Of a stretch of 40,926 bases of DNA, positions 1 through 7,512 are shown in pieces (the first letter of the stretch is position 1; every line of letters starts with the position of its first letter). The DNA comes from Chloroflexi bacterium GWC2_73_18. GTDB taxonomy: Bacteria > Chloroflexota > Limnocylindria > Limnocylindrales > CSP1-4. The position numbers and the translations under genes were made by a program. The notes below the pieces were generated by a model that worked only from the letters and a program-made list of their open reading frames with translations, was not told the DNA's origin and did no database searches. The stretch lies in contig MGMJ01000121.1 in the NCBI GenBank assembly GCA_001794945.1, positions 2,077 through 43,002 on the forward strand, given 5' to 3'.

Positions 1-933
1 GGCGACCTCCTGGCCGATCTCCTGCCCGAGCCGCAGGCGGGGCTGGCGGCCGGCATCCTGATCGGCCTTCGTGAGCGGGTCGATCGCGATGTCGCGGCCG
101 CCTTCACCGCCGCCGGACTCAGCCACGTCGTGGCCATCAGCGGCTGGAACATCGCCATCGTGGCCGGCGCCTGCGGTGCCGTGGCGCGGCGCCTCGAGCG
201 CCGGAGGCGGGCCCTCCTCGTGGGCGCCGTCGTCGTCGCCTACACGCTGGCGGCCGGTGCCTCCGCCTCGGTCGTGCGAGCGGCGCTCATGGCCGGAGTC
301 GTCCTCATCGCGCGCGAGGCGGGCCGGCGCGCCCGCGTCGTCGAGGCGCTGGGCCTGGCCGTGACGGCGATGCTGGTGGTCGACCCGGCCGCGGTGCTCG
401 ATCCCGGCTTCCAGCTCTCGGCAGCAGCGACCGCCGGACTCGTCGCCTGGGCGAACCCGCTCACCGCGCGGCTGGCCGGCCTCCTCCCCGCGCGCGCGCC
501 GCGTTGGCTGGTCGAGACGCTCGGCGTCTCGCTGGCGGCGCAGGCGGCGACGCTTCCCCTCGTGCTCGTCGACTTCGGCCGGCTCTCGCTCGTGGCACCG
601 CTGGCCAACCTGCTGGTCGCCCCGGTGGTGGCCCCGGCGATGGCCGCCGCCGCCCTGGCGCTCGTTGCCGCCTGGCTCGTCTCGCTCGGGGTGCCGGCCC
701 TGCTCGCCACGGGGCCGGCCGCGGCCGCCGCGTTCACGCTCGGGCTGATCGTGGCGATCGCCCGCGCCGCGGCGGCGATCCCCCTCGCGACCGTAACCCT
801 CCCGCCACCCGCGGCCGCCGCCCTCGCCGCACTGGCCGCGGCGGCTCTCTCGGTCGTCGGCGTGCCGGGCATCCGGAACGCCACCTGGCGGCGGCCGGCA
901 GGAGCGCAGCGGTCGACCGAGCCACCCGCGTGA
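1..933 (+). CDS. comEC: ComEC/Rec2 DNA-uptake channel domain protein, 5'-truncated by the window edge
   Basis: The frame is open from base 1, so the N-terminus lies outside the window; 310 residues are visible. The start of the visible part (LPEPQAGLAAGILIGLRER, then SHVVAISGWNIAIVAG at about residues 41-56) is the conserved Competence-domain entry of ComEC, the inner-membrane channel that passes single-stranded DNA during transformation. Many hydrophobic Ala/Leu/Val segments follow, as expected for a polytopic membrane protein. ComEC usually continues into a C-terminal metallo-beta-lactamase domain. Here the frame stops at 931-933 and that domain starts as a separate ORF at 930 through a GTGA overlap. 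The split may be genuine and translationally coupled, or may be a frameshift in a single gene. The family call is firm; whether the two pieces form one functional protein is not known from sequence. Confidence 0.9.
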   Translation, partial: GDLLADLLPEPQAGLAAGILIGLRERVDRDVAAAFTAAGLSHVVAISGWNIAIVAGACGAVARRLERRRRALLVGAVVVAYTLAAGASASVVRAALMAGVVLIAREAGRRARVVEALGLAVTAMLVVDPAAVLDPGFQLSAAATAGLVAWANPLTARLAGLLPARAPRWLVETLGVSLAAQAATLPLVLVDFGRLSLVAPLANLLVAPVVAPAMAAAALALVAAWLVSLGVPALLATGPAAAAAFTLGLIVAIARAAAAIPLATVTLPPPAAAALAALAAAALSVVGVPGIRNATWRRPAGAQRSTEPPA

Positions 934-2258
934 CGAGGTTCCGGATCCTCTTCGCCGACCGGCGCCGGCCCGCGGCCGTCGGGCTCGCCCTCCTGCTGGC
1001 ACTCGTCCCGCTCGGCGCGGCGCGGCCGGACGGACGGACGCGCCTCACCGTGCTCGACATCGGGCAGGGCGACGCGATCCTCTTCGAGGGCGCGAACGGG
1101 GGACGCGTCCTGATCGACGGCGGACCCGACCCGGACCGCCTCCTCGTCCTCCTCGACGGACGCCTGCCGGCGTGGGACCGGCGGATCGACCTGGCCATCC
1201 TGACCCACCCCCACGAGGACCATGTCGCCGGTCTTGCGGCTCTGCTCGACCGGTACCGCGTCGGCCGCATCTACGAGCCCGGGATGGTCGGCGCCGGCCC
1301 CGGCCACCGCGCCTTCGCCGCCGCGCTCGCACGGGGCGGCAGGCGAAGCGAGCGGCTGGCGACCGGAGACCGCTTCGCCGTCGACGGCGTCCGGTTCCGG
1401 GTCCTGTGGCCCGACCGCGACCGCGTCCCGGCCGGCCCATCGGACGACGGGAGCGCGGTGAACGACAGCTCGATCGTGCTCGCGCTCTCGGCCGGCTCAC
1501 GCCGCTTCCTGCTCACCGGTGACGCCGAGCTCGACGTGGAGGGGACACTGGTCGAGCGCGGGCTGGAGCGAGCGGACGTGCTGAAGGTCGGGCACCACGG
1601 CAGCCGGACCTCCTCGACGCCGGGCCTGCTGGCGGCGGTGCGGCCGCGCGTCGCGCTCGTCTCGGTCGGCGCGCGCAACCGCTACGGCCACCCCGACCCG
1701 GGCGTCCTGGAGCGCCTCGCGGCCGGCGGGGCGCGGGTCTTCCGCACCGACCGCGACGGGAGCATCACGGTCTCCACCGACGGCCGCGACCTCGAGGTCG
1801 CGACGGCCGACGGGCGGTCGATCGGGAGCGCCAGCCGGCTCGTGTACGATCGGCGCGATGGCGATCCCCGGACGCGTCGAAGCCGCCTCCCCGCACGCGG
1901 TCCGGCCCGCGGCGCGCGCGTAGATGCTCGCCTACTTCTGGGGCGAGGACGCCTACGGCATCGACCGCGCCGTCGAGACGCTCGCCCGCGAGCTCGCCGG
2001 GGCGGACGGCGGGCCGCCGACCGAGACCTGGCGGGTGAGCGGGGCGGAGGTCGACCTGGCCACCCTCGCCGAGCGACTCGCCACGCAACCGCTCTTCGGC
2101 GGCGGCCTCCTCGTCGTCGTCCGCGACCCGGGACCGCTGGCCCGATCCGCGGAGCAGCGCGCCGCGCTCGAGGTGACGCTCGCTTCGATCGCGCCCGGCA
2201 ACGGACTCGCGCTCGTCGAACTCGTGGACGCTTCGGCGCGACCCGGCGCCTCCCTTGA
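930..2258 (+). CDS. ComEC-type metallo-beta-lactamase domain protein (separate ORF, long out-of-frame tail)
   Basis: The GTG start overlaps the comEC stop by 4 nt. A hydrophobic segment near residues 15-30 is followed by TVLDIGQGDAILFEG, then the metal-binding motif HPHEDH from residue 93, a GHHGSRTSS box, and SVGARNRYGHP before the end of the fold. This order matches the C-terminal hydrolase domain of ComEC, proposed to degrade the non-transported strand. Recognisable domain sequence ends near base 1850 (about 307 residues). The reading frame has no stop there and continues Arg-rich and featureless to 2258, overlapping holA by 335 bp in another frame. The real C-terminus may therefore be earlier if there is a sequence error, or the protein may carry a non-homologous tail of about 135 residues. 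The domain call is secure and the 3' end is uncertain. Confidence 0.8.
   Translation: MTRFRILFADRRRPAAVGLALLLALVPLGAARPDGRTRLTVLDIGQGDAILFEGANGGRVLIDGGPDPDRLLVLLDGRLPAWDRRIDLAILTHPHEDHVAGLAALLDRYRVGRIYEPGMVGAGPGHRAFAAALARGGRRSERLATGDRFAVDGVRFRVLWPDRDRVPAGPSDDGSAVNDSSIVLALSAGSRRFLLTGDAELDVEGTLVERGLERADVLKVGHHGSRTSSTPGLLAAVRPRVALVSVGARNRYGHPDPGVLERLAAGGARVFRTDRDGSITVSTDGRDLEVATADGRSIGSASRLVYDRRDGDPRTRRSRLPARGPARGARVDARLLLGRGRLRHRPRRRDARPRARRGGRRAADRDLAGERGGGRPGHPRRATRHATALRRRPPRRRPRPGTAGPIRGAARRARGDARFDRARQRTRARRTRGRFGATRRLP
1845..1860 (+). promoter_or_regulatory. Probable leaderless promoter with a 21-codon leader ORF before holA
   Basis: TACGAT at 1845-1850 (preceded by TG) lies exactly 7 nt before an ATG at 1858. 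That ATG opens a 21-codon ORF ending in TAG at 1921-1923, directly abutting the holA ATG at 1924 in the same frame. The hexamer-to-start spacing equals that at four other starts in this window. The leader ORF could couple translation to holA, or could be accidental. No convincing -35 is visible. Confidence 0.4.
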
Positions 2259-2958
2259 CGCGTTGCGCGAAGCGGTCGACCGGGCGGGCGGCGAGGTCCG
2301 CCAGTTCAGGGCGCCGACCCGGGAGCGGATGGAGGCGTTGGTCGAGACTCGGGCGCGCGAGCTCGGCCTCGAACTCGAGCGCGGGGCGGCCCGGCTGCTC
2401 GCTCAGCGGGTTGGCGCCTTCGTGCGCGAGGGCGACGTCGACCGCCGCCGCCAGGGCCAGCTGGCCAGCGCCGAGCTGGAGAAGCTGGCGGTCTACCGGC
2501 CTGACGGCCGGGTGAATCTCGACGACGTGCGAGCGCTCGTCCCCGAGGCCGTCCCCGGCACGACGTGGGGGTTCCTCGACGCCATCGGCTCACGCCGAAG
2601 CGGGGAGGCGATGACGCTCCTGGACCGGCTGCTGACCGACGGCACGGCGCCGACCGCGCTCGTCTTCCAGCTGCACCGCCGCCTGCGCGAGCTGCTCGCG
2701 GCGCGCGAGCACCTCGCCGCCGGCGCGACGGCGGCGAGCCTGGTCAGGGCCATGAAGCTCAAGCCGTTCCGCGCGGAGAAGCTGGCCGAGCAGGCGCGCG
2801 CCTGGTCGGCGGAGGAGCTGGAGCGGGCCCTTGACGGTCTCTTCGCCGTCGACGTCGCGATCAAAGGGCTCGACGGCGCGGGGACGTCCGAGGCGGCCAA
2901 ACAGCTCACCTTCGAGCTGTGGCTGATCGAGCGGGTGGCGCGGGCGAGTCAGCGCTAG
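1924..2958 (+). CDS. holA: DNA polymerase III delta subunit
   Basis: This 344-residue protein has the length and layout of HolA, the clamp-loader subunit that opens the beta sliding clamp. The N-terminus MLAYFWGEDAYGIDRAVETL is typical of the delta AAA+-like domain. It is followed by PLFGGGLLVVVRDPG (about residues 56-70) and a C-terminal helical collar domain with LVFQLHRRLRELLAAREHLA and ELERALDGLFAVDVAIKG. As usual for delta, no intact Walker A motif is seen. An in-frame TAG directly precedes the ATG, so no earlier start is possible. comEC followed by holA is a common arrangement in bacteria. The start lies inside the non-stopping frame of the upstream metallo-beta-lactamase ORF. Confidence 0.9.
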   Translation: MLAYFWGEDAYGIDRAVETLARELAGADGGPPTETWRVSGAEVDLATLAERLATQPLFGGGLLVVVRDPGPLARSAEQRAALEVTLASIAPGNGLALVELVDASARPGASLDALREAVDRAGGEVRQFRAPTRERMEALVETRARELGLELERGAARLLAQRVGAFVREGDVDRRRQGQLASAELEKLAVYRPDGRVNLDDVRALVPEAVPGTTWGFLDAIGSRRSGEAMTLLDRLLTDGTAPTALVFQLHRRLRELLAAREHLAAGATAASLVRAMKLKPFRAEKLAEQARAWSAEELERALDGLFAVDVAIKGLDGAGTSEAAKQLTFELWLIERVARASQR

Positions 2959-3001
2959 CGGGTCGGGCGATAGGAGGCGCAGGCGCGCGTGGGCGGGCGG
3001 C

Positions 3002-3256
3002 CTACTCGGCCGAGGACCAGGCCTCCTCCTGGAGCACCAGGTCGCTCTCGATGGCGAAGACGCAGCGCCCGGCACCGAGGTCCAGCAGCTCGATCAGGCC
3101 AGGGTCGATGTAGAGCTGGTGGCAGTCCTCGCAAAGGCCGGCGGGGATCCCGAAGCAGAGCCGCTCGCTGCGGTCGGGCAGCCGGAAGGTCGTGTCGAAC
3201 CGCGAGTTGATCAGGCGGCGACCGCACTGGGGGCAACGCTCTCGCGGATGGGACAT
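3002..3256 (-). CDS. Small zinc-ribbon protein, YgiT-like N-terminal motif
   Basis: This 84-residue protein starts at an ATG with GAGGA upstream; an earlier ATG at 3316 would add 20 low-complexity residues and has weaker support. Residues 8-12 (CPQCG) and a later CEDC near residue 41 form a four-cysteine zinc-ribbon pattern. The segment GLCEDCHQLYIDP resembles the zinc-finger half of YgiT/MqsA-type proteins. The helix-turn-helix half of MqsA is absent and no toxin gene is adjacent, so a toxin-antitoxin role is not supported. The gene is convergent with holA, 43 bp away, and lies downstream of rsfS on the same strand. The function is unknown; the open frame with good cysteine spacing makes it a real gene. 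Confidence 0.7.
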   Translation of the reverse strand: MSHPRERCPQCGRRLINSRFDTTFRLPDRSERLCFGIPAGLCEDCHQLYIDPGLIELLDLGAGRCVFAIESDLVLQEEAWSSAE

Positions 3257-3380
3257 CTGACGGCTCTTCCTCGCCCTGGCCGGTCTCCTGCCGGCGCTGA
3301 CGATGATGCTAGGCACGTCAAGAGGGCCGCTCCATGACCCGCAGGTACCGCCCCGCGCCGGTACTCCTCCGGCAGGGGCG

Positions 3381-3833
3381 CTACTGCACGCGCAGGAGGG
3401 TCGGCGCGTCGGCCCAGAACCGCTCGAGCTGGTAGTAGTCGCGCTCGGGCGTGGCCATGACGTGGACGATCACGGCACCGAAGTCGAGCAGGACCCAGTG
3501 CGAGCCGGCGCTCCCCTCGCGTCCGAGCGGCTTCGTGCCCTGCCCGGCGAGCCCCTCGGTGATCCCGTCGGCGATGGCGCCGAGCTGTCGTTCCGAGCCG
3601 CCAGAGCAGATGACGAAGTAGTCGGCGATCGAGGTGAGCGAGCCGACGTCGAGAAGGACGATCTCCGACGCCTTCTTGTCGGCCGCCAGCTCGACGATCC
3701 GCCGCGCCGTGGCCAGCGCCTCGCGGTCGCGGTCGATCGGCGGGGGCTCGGTGCGAGCCGGCAGTCCGGCTCGGCGGGCGGCCCGGGGGGCACGCGGGGC
3801 GCGGGAGACGCGTTCGGCGCTCGGCTCGCTCAA
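3381..3833 (-). CDS. rsfS: Ribosome silencing factor RsfS
   Basis: This 150-residue protein belongs to the RsfS/Iojap family, which binds ribosomal protein uL14 and blocks subunit joining when nutrients are low. Conserved stretches are KKASEIVLLDVGSLTSIADY, FVICSGGSERQLGAIADGI, the GSHWVLLDFGAVIVHV region, and YYQLERFWADAP at the C-terminus. The first 35 residues are a basic, Pro/Ala-rich extension not typical of the family. No ATG or GTG is available, so the start is TTG at 3833, one base after the nadD stop, with a GGAGG Shine-Dalgarno (3844-3848) inside the end of nadD. The obgE-nadD-rsfS order is a widely conserved block, which strongly supports all three names. Confidence 0.9.
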   Translation of the reverse strand: MSEPSAERVSRAPRAPRAARRAGLPARTEPPPIDRDREALATARRIVELAADKKASEIVLLDVGSLTSIADYFVICSGGSERQLGAIADGITEGLAGQGTKPLGREGSAGSHWVLLDFGAVIVHVMATPERDYYQLERFWADAPTLLRVQ

Positions 3834-3834
3834 C

Positions 3835-4533
3835 TCAGTTCTTCCTCCACAGCTCGGGTGGGTAGAGATCGTGCCCGGCGATGTAGGCGGCGACGGCGGG
3901 CGGCACGAGGTAGCGGATCGAGCGGCCGGCCGCCACGCGCGCGCGGATCGCAGAGGCGGAGTGGCCGAGGTCGGGACCGACCAGGAAGAGGACCCGGTCC
4001 TCGAGGCCGGGGAAGTGCTCGGCGACCCACGGCCGCCCGGGCGTGCGGTGTCCCGGGCGCGGCACGACGGCGAGACGGCAGGCGCGCAGCAGCCGCTCCG
4101 GCTCGTGCCAGGTGTGGAGAAGGGTGAACGCTTCCGCGCTCATGATGAAGACGAAGGCGGAGGAGCGCCCTTCAGCCGTGGCCTCGGCGATCAGCAGCTC
4201 GACCGTGTCGGCGGCGTAGGACGGCCCGGTCCGGTCGACCTCGACGCGCGAGAGGGCGAAGGCGGGGTTGCCGGCGATCGCCAGTTCGACCATGGCGACG
4301 CGGTGCGCCGGCGGCGTGATGAGGCGGTCGGGCTTGTGCGGCGGCATGCCGGCCGGCACGAAGAGGACGCGCTCGAGGCCGAGCGTCTCGCGGACGTCCT
4401 CGGCGACCGCCAGGTGGCCGTAGTGGACCGGGTCGAAGGTGCCGCCCAGGATCCCCGTCCCGCCGGCCAGCTCGGACGGAGCGGGGGGCAGGCTGCCGGC
4501 GCTCAACGCTCCACCCAGTCCTCGTCCCTCCAC
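3835..4533 (-). CDS. nadD: Nicotinate-nucleotide adenylyltransferase
   Basis: NadD transfers AMP from ATP to nicotinate mononucleotide in NAD synthesis. The nucleotidyltransferase signature GGTFDPVHYGHLAVAEDV lies near residues 30-47, with VPAGMPPHKP and the C-terminal HSASAIRARVAAGRSIRYLV, a variant of the ISSTxIR motif. The mature length of about 200 residues is normal. Two starts are possible. GTG at 4533 lies inside the end of obgE. TTG at 4506 overlaps the obgE stop as TTGA, which would be classic coupling and removes nine residues. Either way about 20 extra N-terminal residues precede the fold. I list the longer form. Confidence 0.92.
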   Translation of the reverse strand: MEGRGLGGALSAGSLPPAPSELAGGTGILGGTFDPVHYGHLAVAEDVRETLGLERVLFVPAGMPPHKPDRLITPPAHRVAMVELAIAGNPAFALSRVEVDRTGPSYAADTVELLIAEATAEGRSSAFVFIMSAEAFTLLHTWHEPERLLRACRLAVVPRPGHRTPGRPWVAEHFPGLEDRVLFLVGPDLGHSASAIRARVAAGRSIRYLVPPAVAAYIAGHDLYPPELWRKN

Positions 4534-5804
4534 TCCAGCTCGGTCCGTCCGATCCGCACCAGGTCCCCGTCGGCCACACCGGCGCGGCGTAGCTCCCGGT
4601 CGATGCCGAGCCGCGCCAGGTCCCGCTGGAAGCGCTCGAGCGACTCGTCCACGCCGAAGTCGGTCTGCGCGGCGAGCCGCTCGACGCGCCCGCCGCGGAT
4701 GCGGAACGCCTCGCCCTCGCGGACGACGGCGAAACCGCTCGCCATGGAGTCGAAACGGTGCACCACGACCCCCGCCGGCTCGGGCGGCGAGGCGAGAGCC
4801 GCGGCGTCCGGCAGGAGCCGCGCCAGCGTCCGGCGCAGTTCGCCGATCCCCTCTCCGGTGAGCGCCGAGACGGCGACGGTGGGAAGCTGCTCGGCCGCCC
4901 GCCGTGCCCGCAGGGCGGAAAGCGCCGCCGCCCCGGCGGGCAGATCGATCTTGTTGAGGACGACCAGCATCGGCTTCTCGAGGAGCGCCGGATCGTGCGC
5001 CGCCAGCTCGCCGCGGATGACGGCGAAGTCGGCCTCCGGGTCGCGCGCGGCCGCGTCGACGATATGGACGAGCAGGCGGGTCCGCTCCACGTGGCGCAGG
5101 AAGGCATGGCCCAGGCCGGCGCCCATCGACGCGCCCTCGATGAGCCCGGGCAGATCGGCGATGGTGGGACGGCGCGGGTCGTCCGGGTCGTCGGCCGCCA
5201 GGTCGAGGACGCCCAGGCTCGGCTCGAGGGTGGTGAACGGGTAGTCGGCGATCTTCGGCTGGGCCGCGGTGAGCCCGGCCAGGAGGGTCGACTTCCCGGC
5301 GTTGGGCAGCCCGACCAGCCCGACGTCGGCGATCAGGCGAAGCTCGAGGCGGATCCAGCGCTCCTCCCCCGGCTCGCCCTTCTGCGCGTGGCGCGGGGTG
5401 CGGTGGGTGGCGGTGGCGAAGTGGACGTTGCCGAGCCCGCCGCGCCCGCCACGCGCGACCATCGCCCGCTGCTCGCGCGCCACCAGGTCGGCGATCAGCT
5501 CGCCCGTGGCGTCGTCGTGGACGGCGGTGCCGGGCGGCACGGCCATGACGAGGTCGGCGCCGGCTCGCCCGTGCCGGCGCTGGCCGCTCCCGCCGCCCCC
5601 TGCCGCGGCCCGGAAACGATGCTTGAAACGGTAGTCGATCAGGGTCGTCTCACCGGGGTCGACGCGCAGATGGACGGAGCCGCCGCGGCCGCCGTCGCCG
5701 CCGTCCGGGCCGCCGCGCGGGACATGCGCCTCGCGCCGGAAGGTCGCCGCCCCGTCGCCGCCGGCGCCGGCGCCGACCCAGATCCTGACGCGGTCGAAGA
5801 ACAT
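4503..5804 (-). CDS. obgE: Obg family GTPase (ribosome assembly / stress)
   Basis: All three Obg domains are present in 433 residues. The glycine-rich Obg fold begins MFFDRVRIWVGAGAGGDG. The G domain has P-loop GLPNAGKSTLL, switch DLPGLIEGASMGAGLGHAFL and LNKIDLP (NKxD). A C-terminal OCT domain ends in a DxVRIG-like strand. Obg acts in 50S subunit maturation and stringent-response signalling. I place the start at the ATG at 5804 because MFxDxVxI is the family N-terminus and because a GAGAAT hexamer lies exactly 7 nt upstream, fitting leaderless transcription. An in-frame ATG at 5813 would add three residues and would fall on that hexamer. It is the first gene of the obgE-nadD-rsfS operon. Confidence 0.93.
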   Translation of the reverse strand: MFFDRVRIWVGAGAGGDGAATFRREAHVPRGGPDGGDGGRGGSVHLRVDPGETTLIDYRFKHRFRAAAGGGGSGQRRHGRAGADLVMAVPPGTAVHDDATGELIADLVAREQRAMVARGGRGGLGNVHFATATHRTPRHAQKGEPGEERWIRLELRLIADVGLVGLPNAGKSTLLAGLTAAQPKIADYPFTTLEPSLGVLDLAADDPDDPRRPTIADLPGLIEGASMGAGLGHAFLRHVERTRLLVHIVDAAARDPEADFAVIRGELAAHDPALLEKPMLVVLNKIDLPAGAAALSALRARRAAEQLPTVAVSALTGEGIGELRRTLARLLPDAAALASPPEPAGVVVHRFDSMASGFAVVREGEAFRIRGGRVERLAAQTDFGVDESLERFQRDLARLGIDRELRRAGVADGDLVRIGRTELEWRDEDWVER

Positions 5805-5811
5805 CGGCGGC

Positions 5812-5820
5812 ATTCTCGCA
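5812..5820 (-). promoter_or_regulatory. Probable leaderless -10 element of obgE
   Basis: Read on the - strand, GAGAAT (5817-5812) is preceded by TGC as in an extended -10, and is followed by 7 nt and the obgE ATG. No Shine-Dalgarno sequence can lie in this gap. The hexamer departs from TANNNT at its first base, so this is one of the weaker members of the set. Confidence 0.4.
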
Positions 5821-5880
5821 CGGCACCGCGCGCATGGCGGCGGGTGCCCAGGCGCCCGGGCCAGCGCCCGTTGCGGGGCG

Positions 5881-7404
5881 CTAGAGGTAGGCGAGCGGGT
5901 TGACGCGGTAGCCGCTCCAGATGCCGCCCAGCCAGACCTCGAAATGGAGGTGCGGGCCGGTCGCCCAGCCGGACGTGCCGATCGCGCCGATCCGCTGGCC
6001 GCGTGAGACGTAGCCGCCCGCGCCGACGCTGATGCCCGACAGGTGGTAGTAGGCGGTCCCGATGCCGCTGCCGTGGTCGATCCAGATCTGGTAGCCGCCG
6101 CCGTTCTGCCGGTAGCCGGCGAAGATCACCTTACCGGACGCCGCCGCCAGCACCGGCGTGCCGTAGTCGTCGGCGATGTCGACGCCGTAGTGGCCGTAGC
6201 GGAAGTACTGGCTGATGTAGCCGCCGGCGACCGGCCAGCGGAACGAGCCGCTGAAGGAGCAGCTGCCGCAGCCGCTGCTGGTGCTGCCGCTGCCCGTGCT
6301 CCGTGCCGTGTAGACGGGCCGCGGCGTCGGCCTGGGGGTCGGGATCGGCTTGCCGACGCCGTCGGGGACCATCAGCTGCTGGCCGATGATGACGGTGTCC
6401 GAGGTGAGTCCGTTGAACTCCCTGATGGCTCCCGCGTCGACCTTCGTCGTCGCCGCGATCGACTCCAGGCTGTCGCCCTCCTTGACCGTGTAGAGGAGGC
6501 CGGAGACGGGCGGGACGCTGATCTCCTGCCCCACGTGCAGCTCGTCCTTGGACGAGAGCTTGTTGGCCCACCAGAGCGTCATCATGCTGACGTGGAAGCG
6601 GGCGGCGATACCGGTCAGCGTGTCGCCGGCCTTGACCTTGTAGACGACCACGTCGGTGCGCTGCTGGTTCGGCAGCGAGGTGTCCACCGCGACCGGCTTG
6701 AGGAGCGTCCCGTCGGCCAGGAAGGGGCCCTCGATCACCGCGCCCGCGGCGTCCGCGCCCTGTGCCACGTCGACCTCGCCGGCCAAGGTCAGACCCGCCT
6801 CGCGCTCGGCCGCCGTCGGCTGGTCGATCACCTCGGCGCCGGCCAGGTCGACGATGCGGGCCTGGCGGGCCGCCCCGGCGCCGAACGGTCCGCCGACGGC
6901 CGCGCCGCCGACGCCGACGCCTGCGTCGGCGAGGAGCGCCGCCACGAAAAGGAACGTCAGGACGAGGACCGAGCCGAGGCGCCGGTCGGTACCGATCGGG
7001 GCGAGGCGGCGCGCGGCGCCTGCCGGGAGGGCGCGCAACCCACCGATCACCGGCAGAGCAGGGGTCGCGACGCGCCGCAGCGCGTAGCGGAGCTCACGGC
7101 GCTGCCGGAGGGTCAGGCGAAGGGAGGGGCGGGGAAAGGCATCCTCGCTCCGCTCGAGGGCGGAGGCGGCGCGATGGCGCGCGTCAGCCAGTGACGCGGC
7201 GACCTGCATCGCGAGGTGGCGAGCCCGGGACCTGGCCCGGTGCGGGTCGAACGTGAGTCGCGCCACCGCGCGACGCACGACGACCGGTGCGTTCAGCAAT
7301 ACGTTCTCCCGGTCGGGTGGACGGTCCGCGGGCGAGCGAGAAGGAGAAGCCGTCCAAAAGGGCGCGTATGAAGCTTGTGGCCTTCGGCGCTTGGACTGAA
7401 CCAC
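5881..7404 (-). CDS. Secreted or membrane-anchored LysM / M23 metallopeptidase
   Basis: This protein of about 507 residues has a cytoplasmic-looking basic N-terminus and one membrane segment (about VLVLTFLFVAALLADAG). Two LysM peptidoglycan-binding repeats follow, each opening like YKVKAGDTLTGIAARF and YTVKEGDSLESIAATT. A Pro/Thr then Gly/Ser linker leads to a C-terminal M23 (lysostaphin/DipM-type) peptidase. The zinc ligands look intact: HYGVD gives H-x3-D and HLHFEVW gives HxH. It probably cuts cell-wall cross-links outside the membrane. I choose the GTG at 7404 because AGGAGG (7414-7419) lies 9 nt upstream and a TTGACG/TAAGGT promoter lies just before it. A GTG at 7446 lies inside the -10, and a TTG at 7299 with GGGAG upstream is an alternative. 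Confidence 0.85.
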   Translation of the reverse strand: MVQSKRRRPQASYAPFWTASPSRSPADRPPDRENVLLNAPVVVRRAVARLTFDPHRARSRARHLAMQVAASLADARHRAASALERSEDAFPRPSLRLTLRQRRELRYALRRVATPALPVIGGLRALPAGAARRLAPIGTDRRLGSVLVLTFLFVAALLADAGVGVGGAAVGGPFGAGAARQARIVDLAGAEVIDQPTAAEREAGLTLAGEVDVAQGADAAGAVIEGPFLADGTLLKPVAVDTSLPNQQRTDVVVYKVKAGDTLTGIAARFHVSMMTLWWANKLSSKDELHVGQEISVPPVSGLLYTVKEGDSLESIAATTKVDAGAIREFNGLTSDTVIIGQQLMVPDGVGKPIPTPRPTPRPVYTARSTGSGSTSSGCGSCSFSGSFRWPVAGGYISQYFRYGHYGVDIADDYGTPVLAAASGKVIFAGYRQNGGGYQIWIDHGSGIGTAYYHLSGISVGAGGYVSRGQRIGAIGTSGWATGPHLHFEVWLGGIWSGYRVNPLAYL

Positions 7405-7444
7405 CCGCGCTGGCCTCCTCGCCCGCGCGGGCCGGGACCTCGGC

Positions 7445-7474
7445 ACCTTAGCAGCTGCGGCGGCAGGCCGTCAA
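7445..7474 (-). promoter_or_regulatory. Sigma70-type promoter of the LysM/M23 gene
   Basis: On the - strand, TTGACG (7474-7469) is followed after 18 bp by TAAGGT (7450-7445), with TGC in front as an extended -10. Transcription would start near 7438, giving a 5' leader of about 34 nt that includes the AGGAGG site. Confidence 0.65.
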
Positions 7475-7512
7475 ACCGCCGAACCGTCCGGCGGATCGGA
7501 CGGGCCGCCAGC

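Noticed and set aside
240-1307. Long - strand open frame opposite comEC
   Set aside because: Arg/Ala/Pro/Ser-rich translation without any motif; it is the antisense shadow of clear comEC and hydrolase coding sequence in GC-rich DNA.
3002-3256. Zinc-ribbon gene as a MqsA-type antitoxin
   Set aside because: It lacks the helix-turn-helix domain and no toxin-like gene is adjacent.
3290-3320. TTGACG and TAGCAT upstream of the zinc-ribbon gene as a promoter
   Set aside because: The two boxes are only 4 bp apart, and no other -35 fits at 16-18 bp.
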